Positions 9,281 to 17,654 of a stretch of 64,000 nucleotides of DNA are shown in pieces. A program made the position numbers and the translations under genes. The DNA is taken from contig NZ_FOVH01000001.1 in the NCBI RefSeq assembly GCF_900115095.1, forward strand, positions 1 through 64,000, read 5' to 3'. Origin of the DNA: Actinomadura madurae (GTDB lineage Bacteria > Actinomycetota > Actinomycetes > Streptosporangiales > Streptosporangiaceae). How positions within the stretch are numbered: the first letter of the stretch is position 1; each line of letters begins with the position of its first letter. Under the pieces are notes generated by a model, which saw only the letters and a program-made list of their open reading frames with translations, searched no databases and had not been told where the DNA came from.

Positions 9281-9456
9281 GGTCCCCGAAGCTACCAGCA
9301 GCCCCTGACGTTCCCGGGCATCACAGCGGTCGCGCTGCCCGACACCGGCCACTCGGACGGCTCCGCGCCGCACTCACCGCGCCCGGCCGCCGGTGTGCCC
9401 TTGCCCTCTGGTTAGGCTCGGGACGTCCGCAGCCGAGTGTGCACAGGAGGATCGCC

Positions 9457-10239
9457 GTGGGCGAGTTCGTACGGGTCGAGGTCGAGGACGGGGTCGCGAC
9501 GATCAGGCTGGACCGTCCGAAGATGAACGCCCTGAACGCCCAGATGCAGCGCGAGCTGATCGACGCCGCCCGGGAGGTCACGCAGGACGAGGCGGTCGCC
9601 GCCGTCGTGCTGTACGGGGGCGAGCGGGTCTTCGCGGCGGGCGCGGACATCAAGGAGATGGCCCCGATGTCGTACGCCGAGATGTCGGCGGGGCACTCGC
9701 GGCTCCTGCAGGACTTCGCCAAGGCGCTCGCCGGGATCCCGAAGCCGGTCATCGCCGCGATCACCGGGTACGCGCTCGGCGGGGGGCTGGAGGTCGCGCT
9801 GACCGCCGACTTCCGCGTCGCCGGCGAGGGCGCGAAGGTGGGGCAGCCGGAGATCCAGCTCGGCATCATCCCCGGCGCGGGCGGCACGCAGCGGCTGGTC
9901 CGGCTGATCGGCCCGGCGCGGGCCAAGGACCTGATCTTCTCCGGCCGGCACGTCGCCGCGCCGGAGGCGCTCGCGATGGGGCTGGTCGACCGGGTCGTCC
10001 CGGACGACGCCGTCTACACCGCCGCCAAGGAGTGGGCGGCCACGTTCGTCGGCGGCCCCGCGATCGCGCTGCGCGCCGCCAAGCAGGCCGTCGACCGCGG
10101 CATGGAGGCCGACCTCGACACCGGGCTGGAGATCGAGCGGACGCAGTTCGCCGCCCTGTTCGCCACCGAGGACCAGGCGGCCGGCATGAAGAGCTTCATG
10201 GAGGAAGGCCCCGGCAAGGCGAAGTTCACCGGCCGCTAA
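9457..10239 (+). CDS. Enoyl-CoA hydratase/isomerase (crotonase family)
   Basis: The 260-residue protein is a crotonase-fold enzyme, most likely hydrating trans-2-enoyl-CoA in beta-oxidation. The oxyanion-hole motifs AAGADIKEM and GYALGGGLEVAL are intact. The first catalytic glutamate is in GQPEIQLGIIPGAGGTQRL. At the position of the second catalytic glutamate of the rat enzyme the sequence has Asp (RAKDLIFSG), as in several actinobacterial EchA proteins. GTG at 9457 follows a strong CAGGAGG site. A TAGGCT -10-like box lies at 9413-9418. Its 3-prime end sits in a 26-bp tandem duplication shared with the convergent HxlR gene. Confidence 0.93.
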   Translation: MGEFVRVEVEDGVATIRLDRPKMNALNAQMQRELIDAAREVTQDEAVAAVVLYGGERVFAAGADIKEMAPMSYAEMSAGHSRLLQDFAKALAGIPKPVIAAITGYALGGGLEVALTADFRVAGEGAKVGQPEIQLGIIPGAGGTQRLVRLIGPARAKDLIFSGRHVAAPEALAMGLVDRVVPDDAVYTAAKEWAATFVGGPAIALRAAKQAVDRGMEADLDTGLEIERTQFAALFATEDQAAGMKSFMEEGPGKAKFTGR

Positions 10240-10288
10240 CCGCGGTGGGGTTCACCGGCCGCTGACCGCGGTGGGGTTCACCGGCCGG
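10225..10288. repeat. 26-bp tandem repeat at a convergent gene junction
   Basis: The unit starting TTCACCGGCCGCT and ending ACCGCGGTGGGG occurs at 10225-10250 and again at 10251-10276 with one base changed (TAA to TGA), followed by a 12-base partial third copy. The first copy encodes the last residues and stop of the enoyl-CoA hydratase; the second encodes, in the other direction, the C-terminal residues of the HxlR protein. It looks like a recent local duplication. Confidence 0.9.
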
Positions 10289-10656
10289 AGCGCGGGGTCG
10301 ACGGGCGGGCCGTCCGCGCGGTCCTGCGCGTCCAGCACCTCGTCGGCGTGGCGCTCGGTCCAGCGGCCCAGGGCGGACAGGGGTTCCAGCAGCCCGCGTC
10401 CCGGGCCGGTCAGCGCGTACTCGACGCGCGGCGGCGCCTCGGCGTAGCGGCGGCGGGTGACCAGCCCGTTCCGCTCGAGGTGGCGCAGCGTCCCGGTCAG
10501 CACCTTGTGGCTGATGCCGCCGATCCGCTCCCGGATCTCGCTCGGCCTCAGCGGGCCGTGCCGCAGCGTCCAGACCACGACGCCCGTCCAGGTGCCGGAC
10601 AGCAGGTCGAGGCCGAGCCGCGTCCGGCAGTCGGCGATGAATTCGTGTTCGTCCAT
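10252..10656 (-). CDS. HxlR-family winged-helix regulator
   Basis: This 134-residue protein has the HxlR domain: LDLLSGTWTGVVVWTLRHGPLRPSEIRERIGGISHKVLTGTLRHLERNGLVTRR, including the SHKVLT recognition region. A family-typical Cys, C10 near the N-terminus (FIADCRTRLGLDLLSG), suggests redox or electrophile sensing as in related regulators, but that is inference. It is divergent from a dinucleotide-binding oxidoreductase gene, the common arrangement for an HxlR regulator and its target. ATG at 10656 is used; an ATG 15 bases upstream (10671) is possible. Its last ten codons lie in a tandem duplication. Confidence 0.9.
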   Translation of the reverse strand: MDEHEFIADCRTRLGLDLLSGTWTGVVVWTLRHGPLRPSEIRERIGGISHKVLTGTLRHLERNGLVTRRRYAEAPPRVEYALTGPGRGLLEPLSALGRWTERHADEVLDAQDRADGPPVDPALRPVNPTAVSGR

Positions 10657-10687
10657 GGATCCGCCCGCCATCCTGCCTCTCCCGATA

Positions 10688-10703
10688 CGCACCGGATGGT
10701 GCG
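10688..10703. promoter_or_regulatory. Candidate HxlR operator palindrome
   Basis: CGCACCGGATGGTGCG has perfect 6-bp arms around GGAT, in the 97-bp divergent gap between the HxlR gene and the oxidoreductase gene, 32 bases before the HxlR start. Position and symmetry suit a dimeric regulator; the assignment to HxlR is inference. Confidence 0.55.
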
Positions 10704-10753
10704 CGACGGCTCGCCTAGCGTCCCGTCCGAAGGTAATCGAACGGGAGGACGGC

Positions 10754-11419
10754 ATGCGGATCGGAGTCTTGGGCGCGGGCGCCATGGCGGACGCGCTCGC
10801 CACGCAGTGGGCGCGCAAGGGGCACGAGGTGCGGATCGGGGCGCGGACGCCGGCGAAGGCGGTCGCGCTGGCCGAGCGGATCGGGCACGGCGCGTCCGGC
10901 GGCACGCTGCGGGAGGCGGCGGAGTCCGGGGACGCGGTGCTCCTCGCCGTCTGGCACGAGGGCGTCCCGGACGCGCTGCGCCGGGCGGGTCCGCTGGAGG
11001 GACGGGTGCTGATCGACTGCACCAACCCGATGGAGCCGCCGTTCGAGCGGCTCAAGACCGGGGACGGGCCGTCGGCCGCGCGCCGGATAGCGGACGCGAC
11101 CGGAGCGCGGGTCGTCAAGGCGTTCACCATGTGCCACGAGAGCGTGTGGCGCATGACGCCGCCGGTGTTCGGCGGGCGCCCGCTGGGCGTCCCGCTGTGC
11201 GGGGACGACGAGGAGGCGCTGGCGGTGGTCCGGGCGCTCGTGACCGACCTCGGCTGCGTGCCGATGGACGGCGGCCGCCTGGCGAGGGCCGGCCTCCTGG
11301 AGGCGGCCACCGCGTTCGTGGTCGGGCTGTGGGTCGCGGGCGAGGACCCGGCGGCGATGCTGCCGCCGCCCGAGGCCGCCGCCGGCGAACCGCGGCGCAC
11401 GTCGGAACTTGCGCACTAA
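10754..11419 (+). CDS. NAD(P)/F420-type dinucleotide-binding oxidoreductase
   Basis: The 221-residue protein begins MRIGVLGAGAMADALATQWARKGHEVRIGAR, a Rossmann GxGxxA motif of the F420-dependent NADP reductase-like superfamily (COG2085). Later segments LIDCTNPM and VKAFTMCHESVW match the second half of that fold. The exact substrate is unknown; related proteins couple NADPH to F420 or reduce small quinone-like compounds. A GGAGG site lies seven bases before the ATG. Divergence from an HxlR regulator suggests induction by a reactive small molecule. Confidence 0.85.
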   Translation: MRIGVLGAGAMADALATQWARKGHEVRIGARTPAKAVALAERIGHGASGGTLREAAESGDAVLLAVWHEGVPDALRRAGPLEGRVLIDCTNPMEPPFERLKTGDGPSAARRIADATGARVVKAFTMCHESVWRMTPPVFGGRPLGVPLCGDDEEALAVVRALVTDLGCVPMDGGRLARAGLLEAATAFVVGLWVAGEDPAAMLPPPEAAAGEPRRTSELAH

Positions 11420-11485
11420 ACCGTTATTCATGTTTTTGAGTGTGCTGCCCGGGGTTGTGAAGAACGACGGATAGCATCTCCCGCC

Positions 11486-12253
11486 ATGCGACACGCATAC
11501 CGGACCGCGCTCGTGACGGGCGCGTCCAGCGGCATCGGGGAGAGCTTCGCCCGCCTCCTGGCCGCCCGCGGCACCGACCTGGTGATCGTGGCGCGCCGGG
11601 CCGAGCTGCTGGACGGGCTGGCCCGCGAGCTGGTCGAGCGGTACCGGGTCGCCGTGGAGGTGCTGGCGGCCGACCTCACCGACCCCGGGCAGCGCGCCGA
11701 GGTCGAGGGGCGGCTGCGCACCGAGCCCGTGGAGCTGCTGGTCAACAACGCCGGCCACGGCGCCTTCGGAGCGTTCGCCGACCTCCCGCTCGACGACCAC
11801 CTCGCGCAGATCGAGCTGAACGTCGCCGCGCTGGTGCGGCTCACCCACGCGGTCCTGCCGGGGATGGTCGCGCGCGGCCGGGGCGGGGTGCTGAACGTCG
11901 CGTCCATGTCGGGTTTCGCGCCGTCGCCGGGCAGCGCGACCTACGGCGCGACGAAGGCGTACGTCGCGTCCTTCTCCGAGAGCCTGCACTCCGAGGTCGC
12001 GGGCCGGGGCGTCCATGTCACGGCACTGTGCCCGGGGTTCACCCGCACGGAGGACGACGTCCCGCCCAGCCTCCTGTGGCTGCGCCGCGACGATGTGGCG
12101 CGGGCGGGCCTGGAGGCGGTGTCGGCCGGACGCGCGCTCTGCGTACCGGGCGCGCAGTACAAGGCCGCGTTCCCCGCGCTGAAGCTCGTGCCGAGGCCGC
12201 TGCTCAGAGCCGCGGTGAACCGCATGTGGCAACAGGCGGCGGAAACCCGGTGA
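11486..12253 (+). CDS. Short-chain dehydrogenase/reductase (SDR, classical)
   Basis: The 255-residue protein has the classical SDR features: TGASSGIG cofactor motif near residue 11, the NNAG motif (LLVNNAGHGAFG), a catalytic serine in NVASMSGFAPSPGSATYGATKAYV with the YxxxK pair, and the PGF-T segment (LCPGFTRTE). Such proteins of the DltE/YqjQ-like class reduce or oxidise hydroxyl/keto groups with NADP(H). The C-terminal part carries an amphipathic segment common in lipid-related SDRs. A TAGCAT box 8 bases before the ATG suggests a near-leaderless transcript. The neighbouring desaturase may hint at lipid metabolism; the substrate is not known. Confidence 0.9.
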   Translation: MRHAYRTALVTGASSGIGESFARLLAARGTDLVIVARRAELLDGLARELVERYRVAVEVLAADLTDPGQRAEVEGRLRTEPVELLVNNAGHGAFGAFADLPLDDHLAQIELNVAALVRLTHAVLPGMVARGRGGVLNVASMSGFAPSPGSATYGATKAYVASFSESLHSEVAGRGVHVTALCPGFTRTEDDVPPSLLWLRRDDVARAGLEAVSAGRALCVPGAQYKAAFPALKLVPRPLLRAAVNRMWQQAAETR

Positions 12254-12310
12254 CAAAGGGGCACCACACGTCTTTGTGCTCCGGTCTACAAAAGTTCCCG
12301 CGGGTTGCTT

Positions 12311-12376
12311 GTAACGGGGGTTACTTGACGGGGGTCACGCGGAGTGGCGACGATCGAACCTACGCTTGAGTAGGTT
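12311..12376 (+). promoter_or_regulatory. Desaturase promoter with two palindromes
   Basis: A TTGACG -35 box (12325-12330) with a GACGAT -10-like box 18 bases further (12349-12354) is bracketed by two inverted repeats: GTAAC-GGGG-GTTAC at 12311-12324, directly abutting the -35 box, and AACCTAC-GCTTGA-GTAGGTT at 12357-12376, over the expected transcription start. Together they look like a dual-operator promoter controlling the desaturase gene. Confidence 0.5.
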
Positions 12377-12464
12377 GTGGGTACGGCCTGCTGGGCGCCT
12401 TTCCGAGCCCGCCCTCGCGGCGGAGAACCGTCCGGCAGACCACGTCGTCCAGTGAAGGAACCGC

Positions 12465-13415
12465 ATGTCCGTGACCCCCGAAGAGAAGTTCCAGACCGGC
12501 CTCATGCTCGACCTGGAGCCTGTGGTCGAGAAGGAACTGAACCGGCACCTGTCCATGGCCAAGGAATGGTTCCCGCACCAGTACGTCCCCTGGAGCCAGG
12601 GGACCGACTTCGACGGCCCGCTCGGCGGCGAGGCGTGGTCGCTGGAGCAGTCGAAGCTGAGCCTGGAGGCGCGCGAGTCGCTCATCGTCAACCTTCTCAC
12701 CGAGGACAACCTCCCCGGCTACCACCGCGCCATCGCCACCGTGTTCGGCCGCGAGGGCGCCTGGGGCACCTGGGTCAACCGGTGGACCGCGGAGGAGAAC
12801 CGGCACGGCATCGTCCTGCGCGACTACCTGACGGTGACCCGCGCGGTCGATCCGATCGCGCTGGAGCGCGCCCGCATGCACCACATGGAGGCCGGCTACG
12901 AGGCCGACCACGGCGACTCGTTCCTGCACGGGACGGCGTACGTGTCGTTCCAGGAGCTCGCCACCCGCGTGTCGCACCGCAACACCGGCAAGGCGTCCGG
13001 CGACCCCGTCTGCGAGCAGATGATGGCCCGCATCGCCGCCGACGAGAACCTCCACATGATCTTCTACCGGAACCTGATGGCCGCCGCGCTGGAGGCCAGC
13101 CCGAACGAGACGATGCGGGCGATCACCGACGTGGTGACGACGTTCCACATGCCCGGGCACAGCATCGACGGGTTCATGCGCAAGTCCGTCGTCATCGCCA
13201 ACGCCGGCATCTACGACCTGCGCCTGCACCACGACGACGTGCTCGTCCCGGTGCTGCGCAAGTGGGGCGTGTTCGACCGCACCGACCTGACCGGTGACGG
13301 CGAGAAGGCCCGCGAGGAACTCGTGGAGTACCTGGAGCAGCTCGACGCCTCCGCCACCAAGTTCGAGACCCGCCGGGAGGAGCGCCGCGCCCGCCAGGCC
13401 GCCCGCAAGGGCTGA
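12465..13415 (+). CDS. desA: Acyl-[acyl-carrier-protein] desaturase (di-iron)
   Basis: The 316-residue protein is a soluble ferritin-like stearoyl-ACP desaturase (FA_desaturase_2). Two iron-binding EExxH-type motifs are visible: EENRHG at about residues 110-115 and DENLHM with E194 and H197. It introduces a double bond into acyl chains bound to ACP, using oxygen and reduced ferredoxin. The start ATG follows GAAGGA. The preceding 211-bp gap carries two palindromes around a TTGACG promoter, suggesting regulation by lipid or temperature status. Length and motif order are normal for the actinobacterial DesA1/DesA2 group. Regiochemistry cannot be told from sequence. Confidence 0.93.
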   Translation: MSVTPEEKFQTGLMLDLEPVVEKELNRHLSMAKEWFPHQYVPWSQGTDFDGPLGGEAWSLEQSKLSLEARESLIVNLLTEDNLPGYHRAIATVFGREGAWGTWVNRWTAEENRHGIVLRDYLTVTRAVDPIALERARMHHMEAGYEADHGDSFLHGTAYVSFQELATRVSHRNTGKASGDPVCEQMMARIAADENLHMIFYRNLMAAALEASPNETMRAITDVVTTFHMPGHSIDGFMRKSVVIANAGIYDLRLHHDDVLVPVLRKWGVFDRTDLTGDGEKAREELVEYLEQLDASATKFETRREERRARQAARKG

Positions 13416-13480
13416 GCGCCGGCCCCCTCCGTACGCCGAAGGGCGGGAACGCGAGGTCGTTTTCCGGCGTCAAAGGGAGC

Positions 13481-14284
13481 ATGGGGACGCATCGGCGACT
13501 GGGCGGGTATCGGTTGCTGGACGAGATCGGCCGGGGGAGCACGGCCGTGGTGTACCTGGCGATGGACGCCCACGGCCGCGAGGTCGCGGTCAAGGAACTG
13601 GTACCGGAGCTGGCGGGGGAGCCGGAGGCGATCAGCCGGCTGGCGCGGGAGATGTCGGCGCAGGCGCGGGTGCGCAGCGCCTACGTCGCCCGGCTGCTGG
13701 ACGGCGCCGTCTCGGCGGAGCGGCCGCACGTGGTCATGCAGTACGTGCCGGGCTGCCCGCTGAGCGACCTGGTGCCGGCGTACGGCCCGCTGCGCGCCGA
13801 CCGGCTCGTCCGGTTCGCGCGGCGGCTGGCGCTCGCGCTCGGCGACGTCCACGACGCCGGCGTGCTGCACCGCGACGTGTCGCCCGGCAACGTGATGGTC
13901 ATGGGCGACCGGCCGACGCTGATCGACTTCGGCATCGCGCACGAGTCGGGCGCCGACCAGCTCACCAAGCGCGGGCTGGTCGTGGGGACGCCCGCCTACC
14001 TGGCGCCCGAGCTGATCGAGGGGGAGCGCGCCACCACCGCGTCGGACGTGTTCTCGTGGGCGGCCACGGTCGCGTACGCGGCGACGGGGCGGCCCCCGTT
14101 CGGGCGGGGCTCGCTGCACGGGGTGTGCTTCCGGATCCTGCGCGGCCAGGCCGACATCGACGGGGTCCCGGCCCCGCTGGCCGGGCTCCTGCGGGCGGCG
14201 TTCGCCCGCGTCCCGTCCGAGCGGCCGCCCGCGCGGTGGTTCGCCGGCGCCCTCGCCACGCCGCGCGACGGAGTGGCGGTCTGA
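13481..14284 (+). CDS. Soluble Ser/Thr protein kinase with HRDVSPGN catalytic loop
   Basis: The 267-residue product is just a kinase domain, with no membrane helix. The glycine loop GRGSTAVVY, the VAVK lysine K38, HRD (130-132), N137, DFG (149-151) and the APE-equivalent in AYLAPEL are present. The catalytic-loop lysine of HRDxKPxN is replaced by Ser134 (HRDVSPGN), a change seen in some bacterial and aminoglycoside-type kinases and compatible with activity. It is the first of three adjacent kinase-fold genes on the same strand. Start at 13481 follows AAAGGGA. The substrate is unknown. Confidence 0.88.
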   Translation: MGTHRRLGGYRLLDEIGRGSTAVVYLAMDAHGREVAVKELVPELAGEPEAISRLAREMSAQARVRSAYVARLLDGAVSAERPHVVMQYVPGCPLSDLVPAYGPLRADRLVRFARRLALALGDVHDAGVLHRDVSPGNVMVMGDRPTLIDFGIAHESGADQLTKRGLVVGTPAYLAPELIEGERATTASDVFSWAATVAYAATGRPPFGRGSLHGVCFRILRGQADIDGVPAPLAGLLRAAFARVPSERPPARWFAGALATPRDGVAV

Positions 14285-14320
14285 TGCCGGCCGGATCCGC
14301 CCCGGCTCGATCAGCGAGGG

Positions 14321-14326
14321 TAGGGT
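14321..14326 (+). promoter_or_regulatory. TAGGGT -10 box of second kinase gene
   Basis: TAGGGT sits 11 bases before the ATG at 14337. The identical hexamer occurs at 16297-16302 at almost the same distance (11 bases) from the third kinase-like gene, suggesting both have their own near-leaderless promoters in addition to any read-through. Confidence 0.4.
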
Positions 14327-14336
14327 TTCGGAAACG

Positions 14337-16250
14337 ATGAAGGGAGCTGTCACGTCCGGGGACCGAATCGGCCATTACAGCGTGCTCCAGACCCTGGGGG
14401 AAGGGGGCATGGGCGTCGTCTACCTCGGCGCCGACCCCGAGGGGCGCAACGTGGCCATCAAGGTGCTGCGGCCCGCGGTCGCGGGCGACGCCACGGCGCG
14501 CCGCCGGCTGGCCCGCGAGGTCGACTCGATGCGCAGGGTGCACAGCCCGCACGTCGCGGAGATCCTCGACGCCGACGTGACCGCCGACCGCCCCTACATC
14601 GTGACCCAGTACGTCCCCGGCCGGACGCTGGAGGAGATCGTCGAGGAGTCCGGGCCGATCTACGGGCCCGGCCTGCAGCGGCTCGGCGTGGGGCTGGCGG
14701 CGGCGCTGTCGGCGATCCACGGCGCCGGGATCGTGCACCGCGACATGAAGCCCGGCAACGTGATGCTGGTGGACGGCGAGCCCGTCGTGATCGACTTCGG
14801 CATCGCGCAGGCCGCCGACGCCACCCGGCTCACCGCGACCGGCATGGTCATCGGCACCCCCGGCTACCTCGCCCCCGAGATCATCGAGGGTGAGGACGCG
14901 GGCCCGCCCTCGGACGTGCACGCCTGGGCCGGGACGGTCGCCTACGCCGCGACCGGCCGCCCGCCGTTCGGCTCCGGCACCTTCGAGTCGATCTTCTACA
15001 AGATCATGCAGGGCACGCCGGACCTGGACGGCGTGCCCGACGCGCTGCTGCCCGTGCTGCGGTCGGCGATGGCGCGGCACCCGGCCGAGCGCCCGACCGC
15101 GGTCAACCTGGTGCAGCTCACCCGGCGGATCCACCTCGAAGCGACGATCACCGACCAGACCCGCGTCGACCAGCACTACCCGTCGCCGGGCACGTCGCAG
15201 CCGGTGGACGACCCCGCCGCCGACCACTCCCGGCAGTTCTCGATGCCGCTGCCGGACCCGCAGGACTCCGCGGCCCGGCCGACGGCGCCCGGCGGGTCGG
15301 CGATCCCGGCGCCCGCACCCGTCCCGGCGCAGCCGAAGGACTTCGTGGGGCAGCTGCCGCCCGCCGCGCCGCCGCCCGTCCCGCCGCCCGCGCCGGCGCC
15401 GTTCAAGGCCGGGGAGCAGTTCGCGCAGCGCGGCTACGCCCAGCCGCAGCAGCAGGGCCCGCAGCAGGGCCCGTACCAGCAGGGCGGGTACCCGCCGCAG
15501 TACGCGCCCCCGCCGGGCCAGCCCCCGCCGGGCGCGCTGCAGCGCGGCCCCTACGACCCGCAGACGCAGGACGCGCAGCGGCGCGTCGCCGACCAGGCCC
15601 GCGCCGACCGCGAGCGCGAGCGCGCCGACCGGGAACGCCGCAAACCGTACGGCTGGTACCGGGTGCTCAGCCTCCTCGTCCTGGTCGCGCTGCTCGGCTT
15701 CGCCAACATCGCGCCGCTGCTCGCGCTCGGCGTCACCGTCGCCGGGGTGCTCGTGCTGCGCATGGGCGACAAGGCGGCCAAGGGGATGGAGGGCCGGCAG
15801 ACGCGGCGCGGCCCCCGCTCGGGCGACGCGGTCGCCGCCGCGTTCCGGACGCCGCTGCACCTGCCGGGCGCGCTGATGTCCACCGCCCTGTGGACGTCGC
15901 TCAGCGGCGTCGCGGGCGTGATCCTGCTCGGCGTGCTGATCTTCGCCAAGCCCGACATGACCGCCTCGAAGGCCATCGCGTACTCGGCCATGGCGGTGAT
16001 CGGGCTGCTGTGCCTCGCGCCGGGCAGCGGCGCGCCCCGCCGCCAGCTCGCCCGCATCTGGGGCGCGCTGCTGCCGCGCGCCGAGGCGGCCCTCGCGGGC
16101 GCGCTGATCCTCGGCATCTTCGCCACGGTGCTGGTGGTGATGTCGCAGAAGCAGCCGCCCGACACGACTCCGGTGGACGGCATGAGCCAGAGCCTGGAGG
16201 GGCTGCGCAACGACGTCCGCGACCTCGTCTCGAGCGTCCCCGGTACCTGA
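14337..16250 (+). CDS. PknB-like Ser/Thr protein kinase with membrane domain
   Basis: The 637-residue protein has a complete kinase domain in residues 14-270: GEGGMGVVY (21-29), K42, HRDMKPGN (134-141), DFG (153-155) and APE (179-181). A long Pro/Gln/Gly-rich linker (about 275-435) is followed by a basic, helical stretch (QRRVADQARADRERERADRERRK) and a C-terminal membrane domain with about five helices (450-620) ending in a short acidic tail. No outer PASTA domains are present, so signal reception is probably through the membrane domain or linker. The membrane domain is homologous to that of the next gene (shared motif APRRxL), showing tandem duplication. The start is taken at the ATG after a TAGGGT box. 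Confidence 0.92.
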   Translation: MKGAVTSGDRIGHYSVLQTLGEGGMGVVYLGADPEGRNVAIKVLRPAVAGDATARRRLAREVDSMRRVHSPHVAEILDADVTADRPYIVTQYVPGRTLEEIVEESGPIYGPGLQRLGVGLAAALSAIHGAGIVHRDMKPGNVMLVDGEPVVIDFGIAQAADATRLTATGMVIGTPGYLAPEIIEGEDAGPPSDVHAWAGTVAYAATGRPPFGSGTFESIFYKIMQGTPDLDGVPDALLPVLRSAMARHPAERPTAVNLVQLTRRIHLEATITDQTRVDQHYPSPGTSQPVDDPAADHSRQFSMPLPDPQDSAARPTAPGGSAIPAPAPVPAQPKDFVGQLPPAAPPPVPPPAPAPFKAGEQFAQRGYAQPQQQGPQQGPYQQGGYPPQYAPPPGQPPPGALQRGPYDPQTQDAQRRVADQARADRERERADRERRKPYGWYRVLSLLVLVALLGFANIAPLLALGVTVAGVLVLRMGDKAAKGMEGRQTRRGPRSGDAVAAAFRTPLHLPGALMSTALWTSLSGVAGVILLGVLIFAKPDMTASKAIAYSAMAVIGLLCLAPGSGAPRRQLARIWGALLPRAEAALAGALILGIFATVLVVMSQKQPPDTTPVDGMSQSLEGLRNDVRDLVSSVPGT

Positions 16251-16296
16251 CGGACCCGTCCCTTCCGGACGGGCCCGGCCGGACGCCTCCGCTCGG

Positions 16297-16302
16297 TAGG
16301 GT
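16297..16302 (+). promoter_or_regulatory. TAGGGT -10 box of pseudokinase gene
   Basis: TAGGGT lies 11 bases before the ATG at 16313, matching the box in front of the preceding kinase gene. No good -35 hexamer is evident. Confidence 0.35.
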
Positions 16303-16312
16303 GGCGACCCAT

Positions 16313-17647
16313 ATGAGCGGTGAGACGAGCCACCAGGCGTACATCGGCCCGTACCGGCTGCTGTCCAGGCCGGGCGGCGGCACCGGTGGCGTCCATCGCG
16401 CCACGGGGCCCGACGGCGGCGACGTGGCGATCAGGATGCTCCCGGAGGGCGCCGCGCCCGACGTGGAGCGCATGCGCGAGGTGCTCAGCCCCTACGCGGT
16501 GGACGTCCTGGACGGCGAGCCCGCCGGCCCCCGCCCGTTCGTCGTGACCCGGTTCGTGCCCGGCAGGCCGCTCGGGGAGACGATCGCCGCCCGGGGGCCG
16601 ATGGCGGGGGACGCGCTGCGCCTGATGGCCGCCGGGCTCGCCAGGGCGCTCGCCGCCATCCACCGGGCCGGTCTCGCGCACGGCGGGCTCGGGCCCGAGA
16701 CGGTCCTGGTCGTGGACGACGCGCCCGTGGTCGTCGACTTCGCACTGACCACCGGCGCCGCTCCCGCGGACGACGTCCGGGCGTGGGCCGCGACGGTGAC
16801 GTTCGCGGCGACCGGCCGCCCGGACGCCCCCGCCGAGTCACTGCCGGCTGCTCTGCGCCCGCTGGTGACCGCCGCCGCGCACCCCGACCCGCAGGCACGC
16901 CCAGCGGCAGCGGACCTGGCTGAAGCGGCGTCCGTCCTAGACCTCCCGCCCGGCCCCGCGCCCGCCACGCCCCCATCCCACCGCACCCCGACCCCGCCCC
17001 CGCCCACGACTTCGGATTCCGTGGCGCCCCCGGATTCCGCCGCGCCCACGGGGTCCGCCGCGCCCACGGGGTCCGCTGGTGCGCCGGGTGCGGAGCCCGC
17101 GCGGGAGAGCGCGGTGGTGCGGGGGTGGGCTCGGCTGCTGGCGGCCATGGTGGTGGTGATCGGCGTCGGGGTGGTGATCATGGTGCCGATCGGGGGGCTG
17201 GTCCTGACGCTCGGCGCGGTGACGCTGCTGCGCGTGGCCGGCACGGCGGCGCGCGGCTGGGGGTGGGCGTTCGGGCGGACGCTGCTGACCGTCCCCTACG
17301 CGGCGGTGTTCGCGGTCGCGGTCCCGCTGTGCCTCGCGGCGGCGTCGGTGGTCGGCGGTGACGTCGACCCGCTCGCCGCCTGCGCGTTCGGGGCCGGGGC
17401 CGGTGCCGCGGCGCTGTGGACGGCGCCGGGCGTGAGCGCCCCGAGGCGGCGGCTGGAGTTGATGTTCCTGCCCGTGGCGCGGCGGCCGCGGGCCGTCGCC
17501 GCCGCGGCCCTGGGGCTCGGCGTGCTGTGCCTGCTCGCGGGCGTCGGCGCCATGACGCTGACGCCGAGCTTCTCCCCGATGTACGGGCTCCAGCAGACGC
17601 TGGAGAGCGCGGTCGACCGCTTCCAGCACGCCGTCGACCGGTGGTGA
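16313..17647 (+). CDS. Membrane-anchored pseudokinase (paralogue of preceding kinase)
   Basis: This 444-residue protein keeps the kinase fold but not its chemistry. The VAIK lysine is Arg41, the catalytic loop reads HGGLGPET (123-130) instead of HRDxKPxN, DFG has become DFA (142-144), and the activation segment including APE is missing, so that DFALTTGAAP runs straight into the helix DVRAWAATVTFAATGRP. A Pro/Ser/Thr/Ala linker with a repeated AAPTGS unit (about 210-262) leads to four to five membrane helices homologous to those of the upstream kinase. It probably binds or regulates that kinase or acts as a scaffold. Codon use matches its neighbours, so it is maintained, not decaying. Confidence 0.88.
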   Translation: MSGETSHQAYIGPYRLLSRPGGGTGGVHRATGPDGGDVAIRMLPEGAAPDVERMREVLSPYAVDVLDGEPAGPRPFVVTRFVPGRPLGETIAARGPMAGDALRLMAAGLARALAAIHRAGLAHGGLGPETVLVVDDAPVVVDFALTTGAAPADDVRAWAATVTFAATGRPDAPAESLPAALRPLVTAAAHPDPQARPAAADLAEAASVLDLPPGPAPATPPSHRTPTPPPPTTSDSVAPPDSAAPTGSAAPTGSAGAPGAEPARESAVVRGWARLLAAMVVVIGVGVVIMVPIGGLVLTLGAVTLLRVAGTAARGWGWAFGRTLLTVPYAAVFAVAVPLCLAAASVVGGDVDPLAACAFGAGAGAAALWTAPGVSAPRRRLELMFLPVARRPRAVAAAALGLGVLCLLAGVGAMTLTPSFSPMYGLQQTLESAVDRFQHAVDRW

Positions 17648-17654
17648 GGCGATT

